Positions 41,901-48,895 of a stretch of DNA of 64,000 nucleotides are shown piece by piece. The stretch covers positions 1 to 64,000 of the forward strand of contig DASXTC010000026.1 in NCBI GenBank assembly GCA_036505635.1, written 5' to 3'. The notes under the pieces were generated by a model that made no database searches, was not told the origin of the DNA, and saw only the letters and a list, made by a program, of their open reading frames with translations. Origin of the DNA: DASXTC01 sp036505635 (GTDB lineage Bacteria; Acidobacteriota; Polarisedimenticolia; JACPZX01; DASXTC01). How positions within the stretch are numbered: the first letter of the stretch is position 1; every line of letters starts with the position of its first letter. Position numbers and translations under genes: made by a program.

Positions 41901-42353
41901 GTCGTAGATCCGCGCGACGTTGCGGTGCGTCACCCGTCGCGCGATGTTGATCTCCTGCTTGAAGCGTGTGATGACCTGCTCGTTGCTCGCGTACTCGCCG
42001 CGGATCAGCTTGAGGGCGACCGGAACCCCCAGATCGACGTCGCGCGCCCGGTACACCATCCCCATGCCCCCCATTCCCAGCGGCTCCTCGATCTCGTAGC
42101 GGTTGGCGAGCTTGAAGCCTTTCGGGAGGATCCCCATCAGCATCCCGGGGGCGCTGCCCGCAAAGGTGCCGGCTGTGGTGGAGCCCATCGAGTCGGAGGC
42201 GTTGAAAGGCTTCCGGCCGGGCACCGGGGCGCCAGTGCCCGGCGCGATGGTGGCGCTATCCTCGCTCGACGGGACGAGGGTCATCACCTCGCCGCACTGG
42301 CTGCAGAAGCGGCTCGTCTCAGGGTTGGGGGTCTGGCACTGCACGCAGATCAT
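38940..42353 (-). CDS. Transmembrane Ser/Thr kinase with zinc ribbon, TolB-like domain and TPR repeats
   Basis: A 1137-residue protein. Zinc ribbon (CVQC...CSQC, residues 3-20); Hanks-type kinase 85-345 with the glycine loop GMGGMGMV (93-100), Lys115, HRDLKPHN (Asp209) and DFG (Asp227); one transmembrane helix at about 361-380; an extracytoplasmic TolB/FlgO-like part (SVAILPFENQSGRAELDWLR); then many TPR repeats (about 545-1120, for example AMAHARLAEAHMRTGHDREA). Such kinases are numerous in Acidobacteria and Myxococcota. The TPR part probably binds partners outside the membrane. The start at 42353 opens with the zinc ribbon, and longer readings are implausible. Confidence 0.92.
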   Translation of the reverse strand: MICVQCQTPNPETSRFCSQCGEVMTLVPSSEDSATIAPGTGAPVPGRKPFNASDSMGSTTAGTFAGSAPGMLMGILPKGFKLANRYEIEEPLGMGGMGMVYRARDVDLGVPVALKLIRGEYASNEQVITRFKQEINIARRVTHRNVARIYDLGESEGLRYLTMEYIEGQDFSHIVEKGGPVSVERGISVLRQVCSALKEAHASGVVHRDLKPHNIMLDPQGSVHLMDFGIAMSADVQGFTRTGALIGTPDYMSPEQAEGKKVDHRTDIYSLGVTMYEILTGDAPFRGGTPWEVIRKQIEERAHSIRRTRPEVPEWLDTLVLKCLEKDPALRYQSVGEILLDLDRQEAHLSARHYLPSRRALGLGGAALALVLAAAGITFYLKPRGPVAGGGARVSVAILPFENQSGRAELDWLRTGLADNLTTDLGESKYFRVLSRERLTQIYHELGLGEEAKMTSAMLKRIAEYGAVEAVVTGSFLSQGDQIRVNLRTQDPQTGENLKTKAVNGHEKEVLAMIDDLTRATKEMFELAPERAKADADLTIASARTSSVESASLYQKGVDLIYAGKNLEAIEPLQEAIRADADYAMAHARLAEAHMRTGHDREATEAIQKAMDRLLAGTEKLPQADRTFIRALDGRIMHRPEDSVRAYAEILKTDPDDPAAGFALGEVLEETGDYPGAEQRFIEALKHDAKNPSLQFALGRVRIKAGDSQAALPDLQKALELYTQMGSEEGQGLILNAIGRANDTLGRFDEALDYYSRSEAIKRRIGDKRGLASTLNNKAGILQIKGRIDESTKITEEALALSREIGTTAMTAALLTSLGSLREDGGDPESMSKYYSEALELRRLEKNRAEQATCLLGLSRSQSALGRLTQAEETLAEGERIAQEIADEDHLAEILSEKGYIDTLRGDLKAAQEKEERAVASWRKLDRPEGVAESTYRLGLIQQAMGLHPTASQSLEAALKTYSHLEDRTNESRVRLAIAETAFASGSADQALALLETVTESLTTLDNPVLVAQCALLKTRVLAQRGTAGAREAADATCRAADRTKAVIPAVQCGIARSLVLPADEAVTQALTASTRSADSGLAIHRAEADLALAEAYQRAGKTDQAAARAKLTMEEARRMGLKQIERDAAALASRSK

Positions 42354-42471
42354 GGGGACACATCCCTGAAGGGGCAACGCAGCGCGGTTTACGACGCCGG
42401 CCGGATGCGAGTCGGAGCATAGCAGAGGGAGTGGCGGCGAGGAAATCACTCTCATTCTCATCAAGATGTGG

Positions 42472-42477
42472 TATAAG
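42472..42477 (+). promoter_or_regulatory. Possible extended -10 box for the M1 peptidase gene
   Basis: TATAAG preceded by TG and one base (42469-42477). It lies in the 157 bp between the divergent kinase and peptidase genes. No -35 is convincing. Confidence 0.3.
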
Positions 42478-42510
42478 CGTCACCCCGAGCCCGTGCCGAT
42501 GGGAGGGATG

Positions 42511-44793
42511 ATGTCAGACGTCGAGAGTCGCATGCTGGCCCGCGCCCTGATCGCCGCCGCCGTGATCGCGTGCGCCGCCCCGCCCGCGACGGCGCAGGAT
42601 GGAGCCCGCGATGGCGCCGAGAAGGTCGCCGGCTACCGGATCGCGGTGACGCTGGACCCCGCCGATCACACGCTGGCCGGCCGCGAGACGCTCACCTGGC
42701 GCAACGTCACCGGCGCCGCGACCGGCGAGCTGCGATTTCACCTCTACCTCAACGCCTTCAAGAACGACCGGACCACCTTCATGAAGGAGTCGCGAGGGTC
42801 GAGCCGCGGCAACCGCCTGAGGGAAGGGGAGTGGGGCTACATCGACATCGTCTCGATAAAGCTGGCGGGCGGCGCCGACCTTCTCGCCGGGGCCCGCTTC
42901 ATCCGTCCCGACGAGGGCAACCCTGACGACGAGACGGTCCTCGTCGTGCCACTGCCTGCCCCGGTCGAGCCGGGCGGGTCGCTAGCCGTCGAGATCGAGT
43001 TTGCCGCGCGCCTGCCCCGCGTCTTCGCCCGCACCGGATACAAGAACGACTTCTACTTCGTGGCACAGTGGTTTCCCAAGGCCGGCGTGCTGGAGACGTC
43101 GGGATGGAACTGCCACCAGTTTCACGGCCAGAGCGAGTTCTTCTCTGATTTCGGAACCTACGACGTCGCCATCACGGTCCCATCGGACTACGTGGTGGGG
43201 GCCACAGGCTCGCAGACGGAGGCGACCGCCGGCGTCGACGGCACGACCACCTACCGCTTCGTCCAGGACGGGGTGCACGACTTCGCCTGGACGGCCGATC
43301 CGGACTACATCAAGGAGACGCGCTGGTTCCGCTTCGAGGAGCAGCGCGATCCGATCGAGGAAGAGCGCGTGGCGCGCGCGCTGGGGCTCCAGCCGGGCGC
43401 TCCAGAGCTGACGCTGGAAGACGTCGAGGTCACGCTGCTCATCCATCCCGAGCATCGCTCGCAGATCGACCGGCACTTCGCGGCGGCCTTTCACGCAATC
43501 CGCTACTTCGGGTACTGGTACGGCCGCTATCCCTACCGCACCCTGACGGTGGTGGACCCGGCCTACCTGGCCCGCGGCGCCGGCGGCATGGAATACCCGA
43601 CCCTGATCACGGCCGGCACCGGCTACTTCGCGCCCCCCGGCCGGCATTCGCCCGAGAGCGTCACGATCCACGAGTTCGGCCATCAATACTGGTACGGGAT
43701 GGTGGCCACCAACGAGTTCGAGGCCGCCTTCCTGGACGAGGGGTTCAACACCTACTCCACCGGGCTCGTGCTCGACAAGGCGTACGGACCGAACAGGGAC
43801 GCGCTCGACATCGCGCCGGGGATCCCGTACCTCGCGGTGCCCCTCATGGAGATCCCGAGGGGGCCCGAGCCGTGGAGCGAGCAGGCCCCACCCCGCGGGG
43901 CCACGGCGCAGCTGACCCACCTCCTCCTGATGCGCCCCTTCGGCCCCTCCGACGACCTCGCGCTCAACTCATTTCGCGACCTGCCCTTCCTCAACTACGT
44001 GACGGACGCCCCCATTGACGAGGTGACGGCCCAGCGCCGGCGGTACCTTCGAGCGCCCAAAGCCGACGAGCTGGCGCGCCGGTCCTGGGAGTACTTCGAC
44101 ACCGAGTCGTACGGGCTCAACAGCTACGCGAAGACGGCCCTCGTGCTGCGGACGCTGGAGGGGGTCCTGGGCCGCGACGTGATGCTGAAGGTGATGCGCG
44201 CGTGGTTCACGAGGTACCGCTTCAAGCACCCCACCTTCGGCGATTTCGTCGCGACCGTCAACGAGGTTTCGGGCCGCCCGATGGATGGCTTCTTCCTCCA
44301 GGCGGTCTCCGGGAGCAACGTGCTCGACTACGCGGCGGCGGATGTTTCGAGCCGGGAGCCGGCGGTGGGGCGAGGCGTCTTCGGGCCGCGGGGGGAGCGG
44401 CGGGTTGTGACGCGCAAGGAGGCCGAACGCGCGGCGAAGGAGAAGAAGGAGGCCGCCGCGGGCGAGGCCGGTGCCGGGACTCCGCGAGACAACGAGATCC
44501 TGATCCGGCGATACGGAGAGTTCATCTGGCCGCAGTGGATCCATTTGCGCTACGGCGACGGGACGTTGACGACGAGGGCATGGGACGGAGCCTACCGCTG
44601 GGTCCGGTACAAGGAGGAGGGCTCGAAGCTGGCCTCCGTGCGGGTCGACCCGGACGGGACGATGGCGCTCGACGTCAACCAATCGAACAACAGCCGCACG
44701 GTGGAGAGCCGTCCCCTGGCCGGCCTGAAATGGTGGAGCCGGCTGCTCCAGTGGACGCAGCACGTCCTCTACTTCTATTCGGGGCTCTCGTGA
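42511..44793 (+). CDS. Secreted M1 family aminopeptidase-like protein
   Basis: A 760-residue protein with a signal peptide (LARALIAAAVIACAAPPATA). The zinc motif HEFGH (His387, Glu388, His391) with Glu410 18 residues on (FLDEGF) gives the complete M1 signature HExxH-x18-E, and GGMEYPTLIT is the GxMEN-type exopeptidase motif with a Tyr instead of Asn. The C-terminal part (residues 560-760) is helical, then beta (EILIRRYGEFIWPQWIHLRY). The ATG at 42511 (or the adjacent 42508) follows GGGAGGG. Its stop overlaps the next gene start (GTGA), so the membrane protein after it is coupled. Confidence 0.9.
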   Translation: MSDVESRMLARALIAAAVIACAAPPATAQDGARDGAEKVAGYRIAVTLDPADHTLAGRETLTWRNVTGAATGELRFHLYLNAFKNDRTTFMKESRGSSRGNRLREGEWGYIDIVSIKLAGGADLLAGARFIRPDEGNPDDETVLVVPLPAPVEPGGSLAVEIEFAARLPRVFARTGYKNDFYFVAQWFPKAGVLETSGWNCHQFHGQSEFFSDFGTYDVAITVPSDYVVGATGSQTEATAGVDGTTTYRFVQDGVHDFAWTADPDYIKETRWFRFEEQRDPIEEERVARALGLQPGAPELTLEDVEVTLLIHPEHRSQIDRHFAAAFHAIRYFGYWYGRYPYRTLTVVDPAYLARGAGGMEYPTLITAGTGYFAPPGRHSPESVTIHEFGHQYWYGMVATNEFEAAFLDEGFNTYSTGLVLDKAYGPNRDALDIAPGIPYLAVPLMEIPRGPEPWSEQAPPRGATAQLTHLLLMRPFGPSDDLALNSFRDLPFLNYVTDAPIDEVTAQRRRYLRAPKADELARRSWEYFDTESYGLNSYAKTALVLRTLEGVLGRDVMLKVMRAWFTRYRFKHPTFGDFVATVNEVSGRPMDGFFLQAVSGSNVLDYAAADVSSREPAVGRGVFGPRGERRVVTRKEAERAAKEKKEAAAGEAGAGTPRDNEILIRRYGEFIWPQWIHLRYGDGTLTTRAWDGAYRWVRYKEEGSKLASVRVDPDGTMALDVNQSNNSRTVESRPLAGLKWWSRLLQWTQHVLYFYSGLS

Positions 44794-45653
44794 GCGCGTT
44801 GCGAACCGGGCTGAGGACGGCCGCCGGCAACGCGCGGCTCCTCTGGTGGCTCCTGGCCGCGAACCTGGCGCTTGCCTTCGTCGCGGCGTCCCCGCTGATG
44901 GGCCCCTTCGAGGAGTCCCTCTCGCGTCACGAGGCCGCCGCCGAGATGACCCGCCGCTTTGACATGTCCTGGTGGGTCGATCTCACCACCTCTCGGGCCG
45001 AATCGTTCTCCCGCGCGCTCGACGCCGTGGCGGCCGCGGCGTTCCTGTCGGCGATCCTCGGGTGCTTCTTCGCAGGGGGGTTGCTCCAGGCCTACCACGA
45101 CACGATGGGGGAGCTGCCGCTGGATCGTTTCATGACCTCGTGCCGGCGGTGGTTCGGCCGCTTCGTGTGGCTCTTCGCCCTCTCGCTTCCTCTTTACTGG
45201 CTGGTCCACCGCCTCGTCAACACGCACCTCGCTCTGGCCATCGACGACGCGCTCGAGCACGTCAAGAGGGAGGAGGCGGGCCTGCTCATCAACCTGGGCC
45301 GGGCGGCGCTCTTCCTGATCCTGTTCGACCTGGTGACCCTCATGGCCGACTACGCGCGCGTCCACGCCATCGTGAGAGCCGAGCGCTCGATGCTGACCTG
45401 TCTCTCCTCTGGAATGCGCTTCGTCCTGCGCCACCCCCTGCGCGTCGGATCGCTGGAGGCGGCCGCGCTCGGCGCGCAGGCGCTCGCGCTGGGGCTCTAC
45501 GTGCCGGTCGATCGCCTCCTCACGCGCGAGTCGGCGACCGGGCTGGTCGCGGGGCTCATCGCCACAGAGTCGTTCCTCCTGCTGAGACTGTTCCTGAGGG
45601 AGACCACCCGCGCCGGCCAGGTCGCGCTCTACCGGAGCGTCGCCGCCGGATAG
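44790..45653 (+). CDS. Multi-pass membrane protein coupled to the M1 peptidase
   Basis: A 287-residue protein with about six transmembrane helices (ARLLWWLLAANLALAFVAAS, AVAAAAFLSAILGCFFAGGL, WLFALSLPLYWLVHRLVNTH, LGRAALFLILFDLVTLMADY, and two near the C-terminus). The GTG start overlaps the peptidase stop by 4 nt. No family is recognised with certainty; the layout resembles DUF-type glycerophosphoryl diester phosphodiesterase membrane domains. It may anchor or assist the secreted peptidase. Confidence 0.75.
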   Translation: MSALRTGLRTAAGNARLLWWLLAANLALAFVAASPLMGPFEESLSRHEAAAEMTRRFDMSWWVDLTTSRAESFSRALDAVAAAAFLSAILGCFFAGGLLQAYHDTMGELPLDRFMTSCRRWFGRFVWLFALSLPLYWLVHRLVNTHLALAIDDALEHVKREEAGLLINLGRAALFLILFDLVTLMADYARVHAIVRAERSMLTCLSSGMRFVLRHPLRVGSLEAAALGAQALALGLYVPVDRLLTRESATGLVAGLIATESFLLLRLFLRETTRAGQVALYRSVAAG

Positions 45654-45679
45654 CGCATTCGCCACCACTGAAATCATGG

Positions 45680-45707
45680 TTGCCGCGGGGCCGCTTCGCG
45701 GTATCAT
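45680..45707 (+). promoter_or_regulatory. Promoter of the Cys-rich peptide gene
   Basis: TTGCCG (45680-45685) and TATCAT (45702-45707), spacing 16 bp, about 22 bp before the ATG at 45730, with GGAGGAGG between. Confidence 0.55.
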
Positions 45708-45729
45708 CAAGCAAACTGGAGGAGGACAT

Positions 45730-45990
45730 ATGAGCATCAAACGTATCGCGCTGGCCATCGCGTTTGCAGTCGCCGTGAGCTTCTGCCTCGTGCCTATGAC
45801 GTCCCATGCGAGCGTGGCGACACTCGATTCCTGCGCGCACCACGCAGACTCGGCTGCCGCGTCGCTGAATCCGGGAGCGCAGTGCATCCCGTGCTCGCCC
45901 AGCAGGCCGTGCCAGAACCCTCTGACAATCTGCTCCTATAAGGGCGGTTCACTTCACGGGTGCTGCCTGGGGTACGCGGGCCGGAGCTAA
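45730..45990 (+). CDS. Small secreted Cys-rich peptide
   Basis: An 86-residue protein. A clear signal (IALAIAFAVAVSFCLVPMTS) ends near HASVA. The mature part of about 58 residues has seven Cys in the pattern C-x16-C-x2-C-x5-C-x6-C-x9-C-C (QCIPCSPSRPCQNPLTICSY and HGCCLGYAG), so disulphides are expected if exported. It has its own promoter and a strong GGAGGAGG site, and stands alone. I recognise no family. Possibilities are a surface-structural, metal-binding or toxin-like peptide; none is shown. Confidence 0.72.
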   Translation: MSIKRIALAIAFAVAVSFCLVPMTSHASVATLDSCAHHADSAAASLNPGAQCIPCSPSRPCQNPLTICSYKGGSLHGCCLGYAGRS

Positions 45991-46051
45991 GTCGACCCAC
46001 GGGAGCAAGGAACAGATCTGATCGCCGGGTTCCGGCCGCGCACACGCGCTC

Positions 46052-46068
46052 CTCATAGCTTCTATGAG
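46052..46068 (+). terminator. Hairpin after the Cys-rich peptide gene
   Basis: CTCATAG-CTT-CTATGAG is a perfect 7-bp stem with a 3-nt loop, 62 bp after the stop. A second palindrome, TCCCCCGATCGGGGGA, lies at 46091-46106. No T-tract follows either, so termination is only a guess. The rest of 45991-46261 (271 bp) shows no gene. Confidence 0.35.
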
Positions 46069-46261
46069 CGGGGGCCCTTCCATTCATAGATCCCCCGATC
46101 GGGGGAGGCTCAAACCACCCCAGAAGGGCCGTTGCCGCTGGAATGCTCCTTGCTCAGCCCCCTTCAGTCATCAGAACCGGGGCCTCACGCCCGGGATCCT
46201 CTGAGAGGATCCCACGGACGTTGTGGACCTCGGGACGCTGGGGTCGTGGAGGCGGCATCGG

Positions 46262-47374
46262 ATGGGCATCAGGGGGAGATCATCAGGGAGAGTCCGGCCC
46301 CTCGCGTGCGCGCTCGGCCTGGCGCTCGGATGCGCGGCCAGCGCCTCCGCCGCCGGGAAAGTCGACCCCGAAACCCGGAGGTTCGAGTCTCCGGGGCGAC
46401 CGAAGGTGGAGTTCATCGCGGAGGGGGATCGGGTCTTCCGCCTGCTCCCCGAGGACGCCATCGCGGCCATCGACGACCCCGAAATGATCTCGGCATTCGA
46501 GGCCGCGGGGATCATGCAGGACAACGAGCCGGTCCTGGGGGTCTTCGACGGCAATCAGGCCCGCGCCTACCCGACCTGGTATCTGGACGCCCACGAGGTG
46601 GTCAACGACAGGCTGGGTGATACGCCCATCGCGGCCACCTGGTGCCCGCTCGCCAACACGGGAGTCGTATACGTCCGCCAGGTCGACGGCGAGGAGACGA
46701 CCTTCGGCGTGAGCGGGGCGCTCTGGCGCGACTCGCTCGTCCTGTTCGACCGCAAGACCAGCAGCTACTGGAGCCAGGTCACGGGCAAGGCCATCCGCGG
46801 GCCCCAGCAGGACACGATTCTCACCGAGGTCCCGTCGGTGACCACCACCTGGGACGCCTGGAAGCGCCTGCACCCGGAGACTCGGGTTCTGCGTCCCGAC
46901 GAGGGCTCTCGGAGCGGCAGCCCGTTCGCCGGTTACTTCGAGGATTCGGGCAGGCTGGGGATCACGCGGGGCATCAAGGCCGACCGGCGATTGCCGGGCA
47001 AGAGTCTGGTGGTCGGGATCCACGAGGATGACGCGGCGACGGCCGTCCTGCTGGACAGCCTGTCGGACCTGGCCGTGGTTCAGGGCTCGGTCAACAAGAC
47101 TCCCGTGGCGGTCGTCTCGGTGGCCTCGCGCGGTGGGTTCGGCTACGACCGAAGGCTCTCGGGGCGGACGCTCGACTTCGAGGCGGGCGAGAAGGGCAGG
47201 CTGAGGGATCTCCAGACAGGTTCAACGTGGGATCCGGAGAGCGGAAGGGCGCTGGAGGGCCCGCTGGCGGGCCAGACGCTCAGGCGGATCGCTTCCCGCC
47301 CCGCATACTGGTTCATCTGGGTGACCTTCCATCCCGCCACGGACATCCTCGGGCAGGCCGCCACCCGGCGTTAG
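46262..47374 (+). CDS. DUF3179 domain secreted protein
   Basis: A 370-residue protein with a signal peptide (VRPLACALGLALGCAASASA). DUF3179 features are plain: GVFDGNQARAYPTWYLDAHE, VNDRLGDTPIAATWCPLANT (conserved Cys), FGVSGALWRDSLVLFDRKTS, YWSQVTGKAIRGPQ, TTTWDAWKRLHPETRVL. The family's function is unknown, though the conserved Cys and His suggest metal or redox binding. The gene ends 4 nt into the convergent cytochrome c gene, and the two may act together at the membrane (inference). Confidence 0.88.
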   Translation: MGIRGRSSGRVRPLACALGLALGCAASASAAGKVDPETRRFESPGRPKVEFIAEGDRVFRLLPEDAIAAIDDPEMISAFEAAGIMQDNEPVLGVFDGNQARAYPTWYLDAHEVVNDRLGDTPIAATWCPLANTGVVYVRQVDGEETTFGVSGALWRDSLVLFDRKTSSYWSQVTGKAIRGPQQDTILTEVPSVTTTWDAWKRLHPETRVLRPDEGSRSGSPFAGYFEDSGRLGITRGIKADRRLPGKSLVVGIHEDDAATAVLLDSLSDLAVVQGSVNKTPVAVVSVASRGGFGYDRRLSGRTLDFEAGEKGRLRDLQTGSTWDPESGRALEGPLAGQTLRRIASRPAYWFIWVTFHPATDILGQAATRR

Positions 47375-48054
47375 CGCCGGCTCGCCGCGGCCTCCTTCAC
47401 CGACTCCATGTAGGTCGCGATGTCGGCGACCTGAGTGGCCGTGAGACGGTCCACCTGGAAGAAGGGCATCGTCCCCTTGCCCACGCGGATCACCTGGGCG
47501 ATCTGGGCCGGGGAGAGCGCCTCGGCCATCTTCCTGAGCTCGGCGTCCGCCCTGTCAGAGTCCTCCGCCGCGTGGCATGCGAGGCACGCCCTCCGGTAGA
47601 GATCCTTTCCGCGGCCGGCGTTGCCGTCGCGCAGATCGACGTCGCCGGCGTCCCGTCTCAGGAGCGTCAGCGGGCTGATGCCGTAGTCCGACCCGAGCTC
47701 CTGCATGAAGAGCACGAGGGCCTTGCGCTCCGGCGTCGTGAAGCCTTCGTCGTTGTTGGGATCCAGGAAGGTCCTGCGGCAGAAGTCCGACGCCTCGGCC
47801 GCGTCGGTGGTGATCCTGCCGTTCCACCAGGTGCCGCGATAGGCGGCCCCCTCGAGAGGATGCCCGGCGCGCACGGGCCCGCCTTCTGACCTGTCCTCGG
47901 CGATCGAGGCGGCATGGCATCTCACGCAACCGGACTTGTCGTAGATCTCGCGTCCGTGGGAGGCCGAGCCGGTCTCCACCTCTCCGGCGCGCACCATGAC
48001 GATCAGAAGGGCGCCGGCGGCCGCCGCGAGAGTGGACAGGCTTGCACGATTCAT
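47371..48054 (-). CDS. Dihaem c-type cytochrome
   Basis: A 227-residue secreted protein (signal STLAAAAGALLIVMVRAGEV). Two haem motifs, CVRCH (about residue 38) and CLACH (about 158), each begin a cytochrome c domain; MPFF after the second provides a likely axial Met. A role in periplasmic electron transfer is expected. It overlaps the DUF3179 gene at its 3' end by 4 nt, convergent. Confidence 0.9.
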   Translation of the reverse strand: MNRASLSTLAAAAGALLIVMVRAGEVETGSASHGREIYDKSGCVRCHAASIAEDRSEGGPVRAGHPLEGAAYRGTWWNGRITTDAAEASDFCRRTFLDPNNDEGFTTPERKALVLFMQELGSDYGISPLTLLRRDAGDVDLRDGNAGRGKDLYRRACLACHAAEDSDRADAELRKMAEALSPAQIAQVIRVGKGTMPFFQVDRLTATQVADIATYMESVKEAAASRR

Positions 48055-48081
48055 GGGATCACCATAGCCGATCCGGTCGGT

Positions 48082-48813
48082 TCAGCCAGCATAGATTCCG
48101 GGGTGAAGCAGCCAGAGCACGAGCGCGAAGGCGGGCATGAAGACCTGGGGGAAGACCTGCCAGGCGAGCACCAGCCCCAGCAGGCTCATCATGGGATTGC
48201 GGCTCAGCATCTCGATGACTCGACCGACGCTGTCGGGAAAGAGACCGTGGAGGACTCCGCTGCCATCCAGCGGCGGCAGCGGCAGCAGGTTGAAGATGAA
48301 CAGGAGCAGATTGAGGCTCAAGCCGACCGATAGCACGGCGGCCAGCGGGTGCAGGATCGAGCCGGGCGCGAAGCGGGAGGCCGGCTGCGCCAGGGAGGAG
48401 AAGGTCAGTTGGTCCGGCTCGGGAGAGACGAAGACGCCCGAGGAGAGGAGCGCCGCCAGCGCCCCGAAGGCCGCCGCCGCGATGATCAGGTTCGCGATCG
48501 GCCCGGCGGCCGACATCAGCGCCTGCCGGCCCGGGTACCGCTGCGCCCAGCGCGGGTCGTAGGGCGTGCTGGCCCAGCCCATCATCCATCCCATCATGAA
48601 GAAGGTGATGACCGGCACCAGGATCATGCCGAACGGCTCGCGCCGGATGTGAGGCATCGGATTGAGAGACACCTGCCCTCCCAGATAGGCGGTGTCGTCG
48701 CCTCCCATCCGCGCGAGCAACGCGTGACCCGCCTCGTGCAGCGTGGAGGAGAAGAGAAAGACGATGAACCATACGCCGAACTCGGCCAGCTTTGCGGGAG
48801 TGAAATTGTCCAT
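48082..48813 (-). CDS. M50 site-2 protease family membrane protein
   Basis: A 243-residue membrane metalloprotease: FSSTLHEAGHALLARMGGDD gives HExxH (His26, Glu27, His30), SAAGPIANLIIAAAAFGALA is the second conserved part, and LLPLPPLDGSGVL carries the third zinc ligand Asp. About five membrane helices are seen. It belongs to the compact Rip/FtsH-independent group without a PDZ domain. The substrate is unknown; no anti-sigma factor is nearby. It diverges from the methionine synthase gene. Confidence 0.9.
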   Translation of the reverse strand: MDNFTPAKLAEFGVWFIVFLFSSTLHEAGHALLARMGGDDTAYLGGQVSLNPMPHIRREPFGMILVPVITFFMMGWMMGWASTPYDPRWAQRYPGRQALMSAAGPIANLIIAAAAFGALAALLSSGVFVSPEPDQLTFSSLAQPASRFAPGSILHPLAAVLSVGLSLNLLLFIFNLLPLPPLDGSGVLHGLFPDSVGRVIEMLSRNPMMSLLGLVLAWQVFPQVFMPAFALVLWLLHPGIYAG

Positions 48814-48840
48814 CGAGCGGCATTCTGCACGCGCGCCGAA

Positions 48841-48869
48841 TTGAAGTCCAGCCGGACGGCCACTATAAT
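48841..48869 (+). promoter_or_regulatory. Sigma-70 promoter of the methyltransferase/MTHFR gene
   Basis: TTGAAG (48841-48846) and a perfect TATAAT (48864-48869), 17 bp apart. The start codon is 27 bp after the -10, leaving too short a leader for a SAM or B12 riboswitch. Confidence 0.7.
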
Positions 48870-48895
48870 CGCCTCCCACACAGGGAGACCGCGAA

